From Luteimonas sp. BLCC-B24 (GTDB taxonomy: Bacteria; Pseudomonadota; Gammaproteobacteria; Xanthomonadales; Xanthomonadaceae), in assembly GCF_028550595.1 (NCBI RefSeq), contig NZ_JAQQGN010000010.1:1-64000 (forward strand): DNA of 64,000 bases. The letters run 5' to 3'. Below are positions 41,141-51,289 of the stretch, piece by piece (positions within the stretch are counted from its first letter, which is position 1; the number at the start of each line of letters is the position of its first letter). Made by a program: the position numbers and the translations under genes. The notes under the pieces are model-generated. The model had not been told where the DNA came from. It worked only from the letters and a program-made list of their open reading frames with translations, and searched no databases.

Positions 41141-42934
41141 TCAGTCCAGGGCGTAGCCGAGGCGGAAGCCGCCCCAGTGCCGGCCGTTGACGAACACCGG
41201 CACCGAGAGGTCGAACATGATCTCGCCGGTGTCGCGGCGGTAGACCTGCAGCCGGAAGGGATCGGTGTGCGCGCCGACGCTGCGGCCGACGCGATCGCCG
41301 AAGATGCGCTTGGTGCGGTTACCGACGAGGTCGATGTCGCGCCGGCCGGTCAGCGGCTTGGAGAACCGCAGGTTGTGGGTGGGCACGTAGCCGTCCGGGT
41401 TGGCGCAGATCGCGAACGCGATCCACGGATGCGCCTCGAGCACCGGCTCCTGCAGGGGCGGCAACACCCGGTCGCACAGGCCGTCGAAGGCCGTGTGGAA
41501 CCGGGGCGGCTCGATGTCGGGGATCGGCGTGTACTGGCGCTCGAACAATGCATCGGCGCCGATTTCGCCGCGTGCGATCGCGGACTCGAGCGCGCGGCCG
41601 ATCTCCGACGCGGTCGCCGATGCGAGCTCGCGCACGCGGGCATGCCGGGCCACGCGCATGGGATCGGGCGGCAGCTTGAACAGGCCCACGCAATCCTGCA
41701 GCTCGGCGACGCTGCGTCCCAGCGCTTCGCTGCGGCTGGCCACGCAGGCGGCGCGCTCCAGGTTGTTGCGGCCGAGGCCCGTCGCATGTTCGACCGCGGC
41801 ATCGATCGCCGCGATTTCCGCATCCTGGGCGCCGATACGTGTGGCGACCGACGCCATGGCGCCGCCCGCCCGCGCCAGCAGTTCGCCGACGTCCGCCAGC
41901 ACGTGTCCGGTCTGCTGGGCGGACGCGGTGCCGTCGGCAAGCGCGGCCACCGTGCTTTCGACGATGTCGCGGACCTCGCGCGAGGCCTTGGCCGCGCGCT
42001 CGGCGAGCAGCCGGATCTCGGTCGCCACGACGGCGAAACCGCGCCCCGCCGGACCGGCGTGCGCGGCCTGGATGCCGGCGTTCACCGACAGCAGGTTGGT
42101 CTGCATCGAGACGGCGTCGATCACTTCGATGACCTCGGTGGCGCGCGTGACCCGCCGTTCCACCTCGCGGATCGCCTCGCCGAGCTCCGCCGCCGCCACG
42201 TGGCCGGCACGCACGCTGGCGTCGGCGCGGGTGGCTTCCTCGCGAACCGCCGCCAGCTCGGCCGCAGCGGCATGCACGCCGTCGGCCAGGCGGCGACTGG
42301 CGGCCAGCACCTCGCCCAGGGCGTCGACCTGGGCCTGCGACTGCTGCACCAGCCGGTCGTTGTCCGCGACCACCTGGGGGACCGCACCCGCGATCTCCAC
42401 CGACAGCGACACCGCCTGACGAATGGCCTCGGTGAGGTTGCCGAAGCCGGCAATGAGGTGGCAGTCCGCCGCCAGCACGGCCTCGTCGGCCAGATCCAGA
42501 TCCAGATCGCAAGCCGCCAGACCGGCGCCGACCCGCGCCAGCAGCCGCCGGGCCGGATCGGCCGCGGGCACGCCGGAAGACGCCGCCGTCATCGGCGCCG
42601 ACATCGAGGCGGCATGACGCTGCAGCAGCGCCGCGGTCTCGGCGTGCGGCAGCGACACCAGCCAGCCCTCGCCGTCGCGTCGATAGCGCAGACGGCGCGC
42701 CGCATCGGTGCCCGGTGCGACCCACACGCCTTCCGCGCCGTGCAGCGCCTCCGGGCGCACGCCCCAGGGGGCCGGCCAGCCCGGCGCCGGTCGCGCTTCC
42801 AGTCCCAGCAGATCCCGGGCGGCCGCATTCGCGGAGACGATGCACGCATCGCGGTCCAGGCGCAGCAGGCCGACCGGCGCATCGGGCAGCGCGTCGCCGT
42901 CCGGAACACCCGCGCTCGTCTCGATCTGTGTCAT
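41141..42934 (-). CDS. Soluble methyl-accepting chemotaxis protein with PAS-like N-terminus
   Basis: This encodes 597 residues from the ATG at 42934, with GGGGGA upstream. There is no membrane segment, so it is cytoplasmic. Residues 15-110 look like a PAS domain (LLRLDRDACIVSANAAARDL). The MCP signalling region spans about 230-420 with the hairpin tip NLLSVNAGIQAAHAG and GRGFAVVATEIRLLAERA. The last 170 residues (PRFHTAFDGLCDRVLP, FAICANPDGYVPTHN) form a C-terminal domain seen in some soluble receptors of this type. No other chemotaxis gene is in the window, so it works with a distant Che system. Confidence 0.88.
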   Translation of the reverse strand: MTQIETSAGVPDGDALPDAPVGLLRLDRDACIVSANAAARDLLGLEARPAPGWPAPWGVRPEALHGAEGVWVAPGTDAARRLRYRRDGEGWLVSLPHAETAALLQRHAASMSAPMTAASSGVPAADPARRLLARVGAGLAACDLDLDLADEAVLAADCHLIAGFGNLTEAIRQAVSLSVEIAGAVPQVVADNDRLVQQSQAQVDALGEVLAASRRLADGVHAAAAELAAVREEATRADASVRAGHVAAAELGEAIREVERRVTRATEVIEVIDAVSMQTNLLSVNAGIQAAHAGPAGRGFAVVATEIRLLAERAAKASREVRDIVESTVAALADGTASAQQTGHVLADVGELLARAGGAMASVATRIGAQDAEIAAIDAAVEHATGLGRNNLERAACVASRSEALGRSVAELQDCVGLFKLPPDPMRVARHARVRELASATASEIGRALESAIARGEIGADALFERQYTPIPDIEPPRFHTAFDGLCDRVLPPLQEPVLEAHPWIAFAICANPDGYVPTHNLRFSKPLTGRRDIDLVGNRTKRIFGDRVGRSVGAHTDPFRLQVYRRDTGEIMFDLSVPVFVNGRHWGGFRLGYALD

Positions 42935-43044
42935 CGCATCCCCCGCCCGCTTCAATGCAATCGTTAGCGGCCATCATGCCGGTGATTTGAGCAAGCGCCC
43001 GCGCGCGTACGCCGGGCGGTGACCGACGGTTACAGCACCAACCG

Positions 43045-43081
43045 TTGACACCGCCCGAAGTGACGTGCTGTTGTGCGCCCA
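43045..43081 (+). promoter_or_regulatory. Promoter of the thr leader, spacing fits a leaderless mRNA
   Basis: Consensus -35 box TTGACA at 43045-43050, 18-base spacer, and weak -10 box TGTTGT at 43069-43074, which puts +1 at or next to the A of the leader ATG at 43081. The ilv leader promoter has identical distances. Confidence 0.65.
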
Positions 43082-43251
43082 TGACGCACCGCACCACGCA
43101 CTCGCCGCGCAGCGCCGCTCCCGGCCAGCCCGTCCCGGGCACGTCGGTGATGGGCGACGTCATCACCACGATTACCCGCACGATTACCACCACGACCACC
43201 ACCGGCACCGGTACCACCGGCCCCGGGATGTGGACGCGCGCCGCCAGTTGA
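43081..43251 (+). CDS. thrL: thr operon leader peptide
   Basis: This encodes 56 residues from the ATG at 43081; an internal ATG at 43150 would give a shorter 33-residue form. The regulatory stretch ITTITRTITTTTTTGTGTT holds 13 Thr and 3 Ile codons, like E. coli thrL, whose translation senses charged tRNA-Thr and tRNA-Ile to control thrABC by attenuation. The N-terminus MTHRTT resembles MTQRNT of the ilv leader in this window. I prefer 43081 because the promoter spacing places +1 at this ATG. Confidence 0.85.
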   Translation: MTHRTTHSPRSAAPGQPVPGTSVMGDVITTITRTITTTTTTGTGTTGPGMWTRAAS

Positions 43252-43267
43252 TCTGACCTCGCCCGCT

Positions 43268-43291
43268 CCGCATCCCCGCCACGGGATGCGG
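43268..43291 (+). terminator. Possible thr attenuator hairpin
   Basis: Perfect 9-bp stem CCGCATCCC / GGGATGCGG with a six-base loop, 17 bases after the leader stop and 51 bases before thrA. There is no T-run, so it is a weak terminator as seen, or it works with Rho. Confidence 0.5.
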
Positions 43292-43341
43292 ATCGGCGAT
43301 CCCTCCCGAGCGAAGACGCGGAGCCCCAACGGAGCTCCCCG

Positions 43342-45858
43342 ATGTCCGCTGTCCTGTCCGAATCCCCGGCCGTCGATACACCGGCCGTTGCCGTCCTCGC
43401 CTGCCACGTGCACAAGTTCGGCGGCAGCAGCCTGGCCGATGCCCGCTGCATCGGCGCCCTGCGGGATCTGATTCCACCCGATGCCCGCCTGCGACCGGTC
43501 GTGGTGTCGGCGATGCACGGCACGACCAACGCGCTGGTGGCACTCGCGGACGCGGCGGTCGCGGGCGGTGACTGGAAGCCCGGCTGGGACGCATTACGCC
43601 GGCGTCATCTCGACACCGCGCAGGCCTTCGAGGTCGGAGACGGCGGCCCCCTGCACCTGGCGCTGGAGGGCGAGTTCGTGCAGCTCGCCGAAGACCTGCA
43701 GGCGCTGGCCGGGGGCGACGGAGACGCCGTCGCGCTCGCCGCACGTGTGCACGGCAGCGGCGAACTGCTGTCCTCGCATCTGGTGCAGGCGGCGCTCGGC
43801 GCAGGCTGGCTGCGCCTCGACGCACGCGATGTCCTGGTGGTGCAGCCCGGGGAGATGGGCGCGGTGGTCGACTGGGACGCCAGCCGCTCGAAGCTCGCCC
43901 GGTGGCGACTGGCCCACGGCGCGCGCGACCTGGTGATCACCGGCTTCGTCGCGCGCGACGGCGAAGGCCGTTCGACCACCCTGGGCCGCAACGGCAGCGA
44001 CTACTCCGCGGCGATCTTCGCCAATCTGTTCGATGCCGACGCGCTGACCATCTGGACCGATGTCGACGGCGTGCTGTCGGCGGATCCGCGGCTCGTGCCC
44101 GACGCCGTGTGCCTGGACGCGATGTCGTATGCGGAAGCCTGCGAACTCGCCTACTTCGGTGCCAAGGTGCTGCACCCGCAGACCTTGGCACCGGTCCAGG
44201 CGCGCGGCGTGCCGGTGCGCATCCGCAACAGCCGCAACCCCGCCGCGCCCGGCACGCTGATCGCGCCCGACGGCGCGCCGGCGGCGTCACCGGTCAAGGG
44301 CCTGACCCTGGTGCGCGATGTCGCCGTGCTCGAACTCGTCGGCAACGGCCTGGTTGGCGTGCCCGGCATGGCCGAGCGCCTGTTCGCGGCGCTGCACGGC
44401 GCCGGCGTGTCGGTGACGATGATCTCGCAGGGCTCGTCGGAACATTCGATCTGCTGCGTGGTGCGCGCCGAGCAGGCCGAACGGGGCCGCGCCGCCATCG
44501 CCGGCGCCTTCGCCGAGGCGATCGCCGACGGTCAGGCGCAGGGCGTGACCGTCACGCCTGATCTCTGCGTGCTGGCCGCGGTGGGCGACGGCATGGTCGG
44601 CACCCAGGGCGTGGCCGCGCGGCTCTTCGACGGGCTGGCCCAGGCGCGCGTCAACATCCGCGCCATCGCGCAGGGCGCCAGCGAGCGCAACATCTCCGTC
44701 GCGATCGCACAGGACGACGCCACCCGCGCGTTGCGCGCCGCGCATGCCGCGTTCTGGCTGTCGCCGCAAACAGTGTCGGTCGGCGTGATCGGTCCGGGCC
44801 ATGTCGGCAAGGCGCTGCTGTCGCAGCTGGCCGAGGTGCTGCCGGGCCTGAAGTCGCGCTCCGGGGTCGACCTGCGGCTGCGCGCCGTCGCCTCGAGCCG
44901 GCGCATGGCGCTCGAGGACACCGCGATGGATCCGGCGTCCGCCGCCGCACGCCTGCACGACGACGATGCGCAGGCCTGCGATCTCGATGCGTTCGCCGCG
45001 CATGTCCGCGCCGGGCATCTGCCGCACGCGATGATCGTCGACTGCAGCGCCAGCGACGCGGTGGCCGCGAAATACGCCGACTGGCTCGCCGCCGGCATCC
45101 ATGTGGTCACCCCGAACAAGCACGCCGGCAGCGGCGACTGGGCGCGCTACACGGCGATCGCCGAGGCGCGGCGCCAGGGCAGCAGCCGCTTCCTTTACGA
45201 AGCCACCGTCGGCGCCGGCCTGCCGGTCGTGCTGACGCTGCGCACGCTCATCGACACCGGCGACACGCTGCACGCCATCGACGGCATGCTCTCGGGCACG
45301 CTGGCGTGGCTGTTCAACAGTTTCGATGGCAGCCGGCCATTCTCCGAACTGGTCCGCGAAGCGCGCGCGCTCGGTTACACCGAGCCCGATCCGCGCGACG
45401 ACCTGTCGGGGCTGGACGTCGCGCGCAAGCTGGTGATCCTCGCCCGCGAGGCGGGACGCCCGCTGTCGCTGGCCGATGTCGCGATCGAAAGCCTGGTGCC
45501 CGACGCCCTGCGCGATGTCGATGTCGACACCTTCCTCGCCCGCGCCGGCGAACTCGACGCCCCGATGCAGGCGCGGCTCGACGCTGCGCGCGCCGCGGGC
45601 TGCGGGCTGCGCCACATCGCCAGCCTCGACCGCGACGGCCGCGCCACGGTTGGCGTGCAGGCACTTCCGGCCGATCATGCGTGCATGCATACCCGCCTGA
45701 CCGACAACCTGGTGCAGTTCACCACCACCCGCTACGCCGAGAATCCGCTGGTCGTCCAGGGCCCGGGCGCCGGTCCCGAGGTCACCGCGGCCGGCGTGTT
45801 CGGCGACGTGCTGAGCATTGCCCGGTCGCTCGGCGCGGGCCCGCGGAGGTCGGCATGA
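43342..45858 (+). CDS. thrA: Bifunctional aspartokinase / homoserine dehydrogenase I
   Basis: This encodes 838 residues. The kinase half (1-300) starts at [10 protein letters not shown] and has [11 protein letters not shown] and [12 protein letters not shown]. Two ACT repeats follow (about 320-470). The homoserine dehydrogenase half starts near 475 with the NAD(P) loop [13 protein letters not shown] and includes [10 protein letters not shown] and [12 protein letters not shown]. It catalyses the first and third steps from aspartate to threonine and methionine. The ACT region suggests feedback control by threonine. It is translationally coupled to thrB by ATGA, behind the leader peptide. Confidence 0.96.
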   Translation: MSAVLSESPAVDTPAVAVLACHVHKFGGSSLADARCIGALRDLIPPDARLRPVVVSAMHGTTNALVALADAAVAGGDWKPGWDALRRRHLDTAQAFEVGDGGPLHLALEGEFVQLAEDLQALAGGDGDAVALAARVHGSGELLSSHLVQAALGAGWLRLDARDVLVVQPGEMGAVVDWDASRSKLARWRLAHGARDLVITGFVARDGEGRSTTLGRNGSDYSAAIFANLFDADALTIWTDVDGVLSADPRLVPDAVCLDAMSYAEACELAYFGAKVLHPQTLAPVQARGVPVRIRNSRNPAAPGTLIAPDGAPAASPVKGLTLVRDVAVLELVGNGLVGVPGMAERLFAALHGAGVSVTMISQGSSEHSICCVVRAEQAERGRAAIAGAFAEAIADGQAQGVTVTPDLCVLAAVGDGMVGTQGVAARLFDGLAQARVNIRAIAQGASERNISVAIAQDDATRALRAAHAAFWLSPQTVSVGVIGPGHVGKALLSQLAEVLPGLKSRSGVDLRLRAVASSRRMALEDTAMDPASAAARLHDDDAQACDLDAFAAHVRAGHLPHAMIVDCSASDAVAAKYADWLAAGIHVVTPNKHAGSGDWARYTAIAEARRQGSSRFLYEATVGAGLPVVLTLRTLIDTGDTLHAIDGMLSGTLAWLFNSFDGSRPFSELVREARALGYTEPDPRDDLSGLDVARKLVILAREAGRPLSLADVAIESLVPDALRDVDVDTFLARAGELDAPMQARLDAARAAGCGLRHIASLDRDGRATVGVQALPADHACMHTRLTDNLVQFTTTRYAENPLVVQGPGAGPEVTAAGVFGDVLSIARSLGAGPRRSA

Positions 45859-46826
45859 GCGGGAGCGCGACCGCGTTCGCGCCGGCCAGCGTCGGCAACA
45901 TCGGCGTGGGCTTCGACCTGCTCGGCCACGTCGTCGACGGCCCGCGCGACATCGCGACCGTGCGCCGCATCGACGCGCCGACGGTGCGCGTCGCCGCGAT
46001 CCACGGCGACGTGACCGGCGCCGACCGGCTGCCCCTGGAGGCAGCGGACAACACGGCCGGACGTGCGCTGATCGCGCTGCGTGACGCGCTGGGACTGGCG
46101 CACGGCTTCGAGATCGAACTGCACAAGGGCATCCCGCTCGGATCCGGTCTCGGCGGCTCGGCCGCGTCCTGCGTCGCCGCCCTGGTGGCGGCCAATGCGC
46201 TGCTCGATGCGCCGCTGGCGCGCGAGGCGCTGTATCCGTTCGCACTTGACGGCGAAGCCGTGGCCAGCGGCAGCCGTCACGGTGACAACGTCGCACCGAT
46301 GCTGCTCGGTGGCGTCGTCATGGCGACCGCCGATCGCGCGATCCGGCTGGATACGCCTGAGTGGCTGCATGCGGTCGTCGTGCACCCCGACCAGATCCTC
46401 GAGACACGACGCTCGCGCGCGGTGCTCGCCGAACCCTTCGACCTGCACACGGTGGTCGCGCACAGCACGCATCTGGGGCTGTTCCTGACCGGCCTGCAGC
46501 GCGGCGACGCCGCGCTGCTGCGCGTGGGCCTGCGCGACGTGCTGGTCGAGCCGCGCCGCGCCGCGCTGATTCCGGGCTTCCGCGCGGTGCAGCAGGCCGC
46601 CTTCGACCACGACGCGATCGGCGCGAGCATTTCCGGCGGCGGCCCCAGCGTCTTCGCCTGGTTCGCGTCCGAGGCCGCAGCGCGCGCGGCAGCCGGCGAC
46701 ATGCGCGCCGGCTTCGTCGAAGCGGGCTTCGGGGCGCGGGCCTATGTCTCGCCGGTCGCCGGGCCGCGCGCGGCGCTCGTCGACGCGCCGGCACGGTCGA
46801 TGCGGTCGGCAGAGGCGAGCGCATGA
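45855..46826 (+). CDS. thrB: Homoserine kinase
   Basis: This encodes 323 residues from the ATG at 45855, which overlaps the thrA stop. GHMP-kinase motifs are present: [17 protein letters not shown] at the start, the phosphate loop [17 protein letters not shown] near residue 95, and [12 protein letters not shown] near the end. It phosphorylates homoserine. Coupled to thrC by a second ATGA overlap. Confidence 0.96.
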   Translation: MSGSATAFAPASVGNIGVGFDLLGHVVDGPRDIATVRRIDAPTVRVAAIHGDVTGADRLPLEAADNTAGRALIALRDALGLAHGFEIELHKGIPLGSGLGGSAASCVAALVAANALLDAPLAREALYPFALDGEAVASGSRHGDNVAPMLLGGVVMATADRAIRLDTPEWLHAVVVHPDQILETRRSRAVLAEPFDLHTVVAHSTHLGLFLTGLQRGDAALLRVGLRDVLVEPRRAALIPGFRAVQQAAFDHDAIGASISGGGPSVFAWFASEAAARAAAGDMRAGFVEAGFGARAYVSPVAGPRAALVDAPARSMRSAEASA

Positions 46827-48112
46827 ACTTCGTCAGCACGCGCGGCGGTGTACCGCCGACCCCGTTCGATGTCGCGCTCGTGGCCGGCCTCGCCCCGGAT
46901 GGCGGCCTGTACGTGCCGGAGACCATTCCGCAGGTCGATCTCGATGTTCCGCGGGCCACACTGGCCGACACCGCGGACGCGGTCCTCGCGCCCTACTTCG
47001 CCGGCTCGCGGCTGCGGCCCCGGCTCGCGGCGCTGTGCCGCGAGGCCTTCGCCTTCGATGCGCCGCTGAGGCCCCTGCGCGGGCCGGGCGATCACGTGCT
47101 CGAGCTGTTCCACGGGCCGACGGCTGCGTTCAAGGATTACGCCGCACGCTTCCTGGCCGCTGCGCTGGGTGAATTGCGTGCGCCCGACGCGCCGGCGACG
47201 ACGATCGTCGTCGCCACCTCCGGCGACACCGGCGCCGCCGTCGCCGCGGCGTTCCATCGCCGGCCGGGCTTCCGCGTCGCGATCCTGTACCCCGACGGCA
47301 AGGTCTCGCCGCGCCAGGCGCACGGCGTCGAATGCTGGGGCGACAACGTGCAGGCGTACCGCGTGAACGGCAGTTTCGACGACTGCCAGCGCCTGGCCAA
47401 GCAGGCCCTGGGCGACACCGCACTGCGCGCCGAGCGCCCGCTGGGTTCGGCGAACAGCATCAGCCTCGGGCGGCTGCTGCCGCAGGCGGCGTACTACGCG
47501 CACGCCGCCGCGCATCACCGGGCCGCGCATGGCCGGGCGCTGCACGTCGTCATACCCACCGGCAACCTCGGCAACGCCTGCGCCGCGCTGCTCGCCCAGC
47601 GCATGGGCGCGCCGATCGGCGGCCTCCATCTGGCCTGCAACGCCAACGACACCCTGCCGCGCTTTCTCGCCGGCGCGGACTACGCACCGCAGGTCACGCG
47701 CGCCACGCTGGCGAACGCGATGGATGTCGGCGCACCGAGCAACATCGAACGCCTGCGCCACTGGTTCGCCGACGACGCCACGCTGCGCGCGACGCTGCAG
47801 GCAACGACCGTCGACGACGCGACGATCCGCGCCACCATCGCTGCTGCGCCCGCGCGCCACGGCATCGTCGCCTGTCCGCACACCGCGACCGCGCTGCATG
47901 TGCTGGAGACCCTGCGGGCATCCGGCGACACGCGGGACTGGTCCGTGGTGGCGACCGCGCACCCGGCGAAGTTCGACACGGTGGTCGAATCCCTGGTCGG
48001 GCATGCGGTCGAGGTGCCCGACGCCTTGGCGGCGTGTCTCGCGCGACCGGCGAGCGCGATCCCGCTGGATGCGGACTTCGATGCGTGGCGGAACGCCCTG
48101 CGCGCGGGATAA
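46823..48112 (+). CDS. thrC: Threonine synthase
   Basis: This encodes 429 residues from the ATG at 46823. It is a PLP enzyme that turns O-phosphohomoserine into threonine. The PLP lysine sits in [15 protein letters not shown], and [16 protein letters not shown] and [14 protein letters not shown] are also typical. N-terminus [12 protein letters not shown] fits the family. Last gene of the operon; no clear terminator follows. Confidence 0.96.
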   Translation: MNFVSTRGGVPPTPFDVALVAGLAPDGGLYVPETIPQVDLDVPRATLADTADAVLAPYFAGSRLRPRLAALCREAFAFDAPLRPLRGPGDHVLELFHGPTAAFKDYAARFLAAALGELRAPDAPATTIVVATSGDTGAAVAAAFHRRPGFRVAILYPDGKVSPRQAHGVECWGDNVQAYRVNGSFDDCQRLAKQALGDTALRAERPLGSANSISLGRLLPQAAYYAHAAAHHRAAHGRALHVVIPTGNLGNACAALLAQRMGAPIGGLHLACNANDTLPRFLAGADYAPQVTRATLANAMDVGAPSNIERLRHWFADDATLRATLQATTVDDATIRATIAAAPARHGIVACPHTATALHVLETLRASGDTRDWSVVATAHPAKFDTVVESLVGHAVEVPDALAACLARPASAIPLDADFDAWRNALRAG

Positions 48113-48335
48113 GGACGCGATGCACGTGGCAGCGACCGGGATGGGAGTTGCAATGCCTGCTCGACCGGACGCCGCGGACGCGCCTTGACGGACTGACGCC
48201 CCGACGGTTTGACAACGACGGCATCGCATCAGCGCGAACCGCATGACCTGCCGGCAGCTTCAAACAGCCGCCATGGCTGTCGTATGGCGGCCCGGTGATC
48301 CGGTGACCTCACCGCGCCGCAACCCGCACATGAAA

Positions 48336-48366
48336 ACGCCTCCCGCCCACGAGGGACGGGAGGCGT
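48336..48366 (-). terminator. Terminator of the BON protein gene
   Basis: Perfect 10-bp stem ACGCCTCCCG / CGGGAGGCGT with an 11-base loop; on the minus strand four T residues follow. Confidence 0.8.
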
Positions 48367-48378
48367 CACGACACGCGA

Positions 48379-48741
48379 TCAACGGTTGGGATTGACCCTG
48401 AGCTGCTTCGCATCGACGGCGCGCACGCCTTCGATCTCGCGTGCCACTGCCGTGGCGCGGTCGATCTGCGCCTGGCTGTCGACATCGCCCGACAGGCTCA
48501 CGGTGCCGTTCGCGGTTTCGACGCTGATGTCGAGCCCCGCGACATCGCTCTCCGCCAGCAGACCGGCCTTGACCTTGGTCGTGATCCAGGTGTCGGACAT
48601 CGGCTGGTTGGACTCGGTGTTCGCCGCCGTCGTGCGCTCGGAGCGGTCGGCGGTTTCCTGCGCGGCTGCCGCACCGGCGAACACCAGCGCACCGGCGAGC
48701 GCGGACGTCATCAGGGTCTTGCTGAGCTTGGACGCATTCAT
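48379..48741 (-). CDS. Periplasmic BON domain protein
   Basis: This encodes 120 residues with a Sec signal peptide (cleavage near AAAAQE). A single BON domain covers about residues 48-115 (DTWITTKVKAGLLAESDVAG, VSLSGDVDSQAQIDRA). These proteins bind phospholipid or other envelope surfaces and often respond to osmotic stress. GGAG lies nine bases before the ATG. Monocistronic, divergent from the topoisomerase gene. Confidence 0.88.
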   Translation of the reverse strand: MNASKLSKTLMTSALAGALVFAGAAAAQETADRSERTTAANTESNQPMSDTWITTKVKAGLLAESDVAGLDISVETANGTVSLSGDVDSQAQIDRATAVAREIEGVRAVDAKQLRVNPNR

Positions 48742-48869
48742 CGTTCTGGACTCCAGTCGTTCGGGTGTCGGCGAGTGTCCGCACGCCGCCGTGCCAGGGA
48801 AGTGAAGCCGCGCCGCCCGCCGCGTCCGCGTTCACGAACCGCTGATCGACGCGTTGGTATCTGCCTGCC

Positions 48870-49958
48870 ATGCCCAAGACCCTCACTACCGCCGCATGTC
48901 CGGTCGACGATCCCATCCGAATCGCCCGGCTCGCCGGCCTGCGCTGGGTCAGTGACACCGAACCGGGACTGCGCCGTATCCGCGCCGGCAAGGGCTTCGC
49001 CTATCGCGACCCGGACGGCAACGCCGTGCGCGACGCGACCACGCTCGAGCGGGCGCGCCGGCTCGCGGTGCCACCGGCCTATACCGACGTGTGGATCTGT
49101 GCGCTCGAGAACGGCCACCTGCAGGCGACCGGGCGCGACGCACGAGGGCGCAAGCAGTATCGCTACCACCCCGACTGGAGCGAGGTGCGCGGCGACGGGA
49201 AGTTCGACCGGATCGTCGCCTTCGGCACCGCACTGCCGAAGCTGCGCCGCGCGCTGCGGCGCGACCTCGCGCTTCCGGGCCTGCCGCGCGACAGAGTGTT
49301 GGCCATCGTCGTCTCGCTGATGGCGCAAACCTTCGTGCGCGTCGGCAACGACAGCTACACGCGCAGCAACGGGTCGTACGGGCTGACGACATTGCGCAAC
49401 CGGCATTTCGAGTTCGTGCGCGCGGGCCGTGCGCGCCTGAAATTCCGCGGCAAGAGTGGACAGGAGCAGGAAATCACCCTCGACGATGCCAAGCTGACGC
49501 GACTCGTACGGAAAGTGCAGCAGCTACCCGGCCAGGCGCTGTTCCAGTATCTCGACGACGACGGCACGCGCCACGGCATCGACTCGGGCATGGTCAACGA
49601 CTATCTGCGCAGCGCCATGGGCGGCCCGTTCACCGCCAAGGATTTCCGCACCTGGGGCGGCACGCTGATGGCGTTCAGACGCTTCGCCGCGATGCCGCTG
49701 CCGGAAGGCCGGCAGGGCGGCGCACCCAGCGAGCGTGCACTCGCCACCCAGGAGAAGATCGTGATTGCCGACGTGGCGGATGCGCTCGGCAACACGGTCG
49801 CGGTCGCGCGCAAGGCCTACATCGATCCGGTGTTGTACGCGGCCTGGCGCGACGGCAGCCTGCAGCGCGCCGCCGGCAATGCGCGCGGCGCACGGCAGTG
49901 GGAGGCCGCCTGCCTGAAACTGCTGCGCCGCCGACATCGCCTCGCACGTCGCAAATGA
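48870..49958 (+). CDS. DNA topoisomerase IB (poxvirus-like)
   Basis: This encodes 362 residues. It relaxes supercoils through a 3'-phosphotyrosine intermediate. Motifs are RVGNDSYTRSNGSYGLTTL with the first catalytic Arg, GKSGQEQEI, KDFRTWGGTL with the second Arg, and ARKAYIDPVL with the nucleophile Tyr near residue 315 (usual form SYIHP). Bacterial type IB enzymes of this size are common in Xanthomonads and appear accessory. No partner gene adjoins it. Confidence 0.95.
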   Translation: MPKTLTTAACPVDDPIRIARLAGLRWVSDTEPGLRRIRAGKGFAYRDPDGNAVRDATTLERARRLAVPPAYTDVWICALENGHLQATGRDARGRKQYRYHPDWSEVRGDGKFDRIVAFGTALPKLRRALRRDLALPGLPRDRVLAIVVSLMAQTFVRVGNDSYTRSNGSYGLTTLRNRHFEFVRAGRARLKFRGKSGQEQEITLDDAKLTRLVRKVQQLPGQALFQYLDDDGTRHGIDSGMVNDYLRSAMGGPFTAKDFRTWGGTLMAFRRFAAMPLPEGRQGGAPSERALATQEKIVIADVADALGNTVAVARKAYIDPVLYAAWRDGSLQRAAGNARGARQWEAACLKLLRRRHRLARRK

Positions 49959-49993
49959 GCGTGCCCGCGCCGATTTAGTTGGCGAAGTAACTG

Positions 49994-50030
49994 TTGACAC
50001 CCTGCATAGCGCCATGGTTTTCTCGACCCA
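49994..50030 (+). promoter_or_regulatory. Promoter of the ilv leader, spacing fits a leaderless mRNA
   Basis: -35 box TTGACA at 49994-49999, 18-base spacer, -10 box TTTTCT at 50018-50023, so +1 should fall on or beside the A of the leader ATG at 50030. The distances match the thr leader promoter exactly. Confidence 0.65.
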
Positions 50031-50173
50031 TGACGCAGCGCAACACCCGCACGCAGACCGTCCAGGCCGCCGACCCCGGCGCCGGTCTGCCGCCGCGCCT
50101 GCTCACCGCCAGCATTCTCCTTCTCGTACTCCTTATTACCGTCCAGACAGGCGCGGGGATGGGGTTTGCGTAG
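50030..50173 (+). CDS. ilvL: ilv operon leader peptide
   Basis: This encodes 47 residues, starting MTQRNTRTQ. It contains ILLLVLLITV, that is 2 Ile, 5 Leu and 2 Val codons in ten or so, the hallmark of attenuation by the three branched-chain amino acids. The stop is 29 bases before a strong terminator. No ribosome binding site lies before the ATG, in keeping with a leaderless transcript. The homology with the thr leader is limited to the first six residues. Confidence 0.88.
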   Translation: MTQRNTRTQTVQAADPGAGLPPRLLTASILLLVLLITVQTGAGMGFA

Positions 50174-50204
50174 CAGATAGCAGACACCCAAGGTCGAAAC
50201 ACCG

Positions 50205-50236
50205 AACCCCGTGCCGACAGGCCCGGGGTTTTTTTT
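50205..50236 (+). terminator. ilv attenuator
   Basis: Stem AACCCCG.GCC / GGC.CGGGGTT with a GACA loop, followed by eight T residues in all. It lies between the ilv leader peptide and ilvC. The left arm AACCCC (50205-50210) can pair instead with GGGGTT at 50161-50166 inside the leader, an obvious antiterminator. Confidence 0.9.
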
Positions 50237-50275
50237 CGCCCGAACACCGCCCTCCCATCGCACCTCAACCAGCGG

Positions 50276-51289
50276 ATGTCGTCCATGTCACAGTCCAAAC
50301 CCACCATCGCCATCGTCGGCTACGGCAGCCAGGGCCGCGCGCACGCGCTGAACCTGCGTGATTCCGGGTTCGACGTCACCATCGGCCTGCGCCCCGGCGG
50401 CCCGACCGAGCAGACGGCCAAGGCCGACGGCTTCAGCGCGAAGACGCCTGCCGAGGCCGTCGCCGATGCCGACCTGGTCGCGGTGCTGACGCCCGACATG
50501 GTGCAGAAACAGCTGTACGCCGATGTGCTGGCCCCGCACATGAAACGAGGCGCGTGCCTGCTGTTCGCGCACGGGCTCAACGTGCATTTCGACATGATCG
50601 CGCCGCGTGCGGATCTGGACGTGGTGCTGGTCGCGCCCAAGGGGCCGGGCGCCCTGGTGCGGCGCGAATATGAGATCGGCCGCGGCGTGCCGTGCATCTA
50701 CGCCGTGCACCAGGACCCGAGCGGCACTGCCGAGCAGCTGGCGCTGACTTATGCCGCAGGCCTCGGCGGCGCGCGCGCGAACATCATCAGGACCACGTTC
50801 AAGGAAGAAACCGAGACCGACCTGTTCGGTGAGCAGGCCGTGCTGTGCGGCGGCGCGTCCTCGCTGGTGCAGGCCGGGTTCGAAACCCTGGTCGAAGCCG
50901 GCTACCAGCCCGAGATCGCGTATTACGAGGTGCTGCACGAGCTCAAGCTGATCGTCGATCTGTTCTACGAGGGCGGTATCACCCGGATGCTGGAATTCGT
51001 GTCCGAGACCGCGCAGTACGGCGATTACGTCAGCGGCCCGCGGGTCATCGACGCCGGCGTCAAGGCGCGCATGAAGGACGTGCTGACCGACATCCAGAAC
51101 GGCACCTTCACCAAGAACTGGGTGGCCGAATACGAAGCCGGCCTGCCGAACTACACGAAGTACAAGCAGGCCGATCTCGAGCATCCGATCGAGCAGGTCG
51201 GCCGCGAGCTGCGCGCCAAGATGGTCTGGCTCGATGCCGGCGCCGATGCGAAGGCCGCCACGCCCGATCCGCGGAAAGAGGCCGCCTGA
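50276..51289 (+). CDS. ilvC: Ketol-acid reductoisomerase, class I
   Basis: This encodes 337 residues (or 334 from the ATG at 50285). It isomerises and reduces acetolactate and acetohydroxybutyrate with NADPH and Mg2+. The cofactor loop is [18 protein letters not shown] and the metal-site region reads [12 protein letters not shown], with [14 protein letters not shown] later. The length is that of the short class I form. First structural gene after the attenuator; the stop overlaps the ilvG start (TGATG). Confidence 0.97.
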   Translation: MSSMSQSKPTIAIVGYGSQGRAHALNLRDSGFDVTIGLRPGGPTEQTAKADGFSAKTPAEAVADADLVAVLTPDMVQKQLYADVLAPHMKRGACLLFAHGLNVHFDMIAPRADLDVVLVAPKGPGALVRREYEIGRGVPCIYAVHQDPSGTAEQLALTYAAGLGGARANIIRTTFKEETETDLFGEQAVLCGGASSLVQAGFETLVEAGYQPEIAYYEVLHELKLIVDLFYEGGITRMLEFVSETAQYGDYVSGPRVIDAGVKARMKDVLTDIQNGTFTKNWVAEYEAGLPNYTKYKQADLEHPIEQVGRELRAKMVWLDAGADAKAATPDPRKEAA

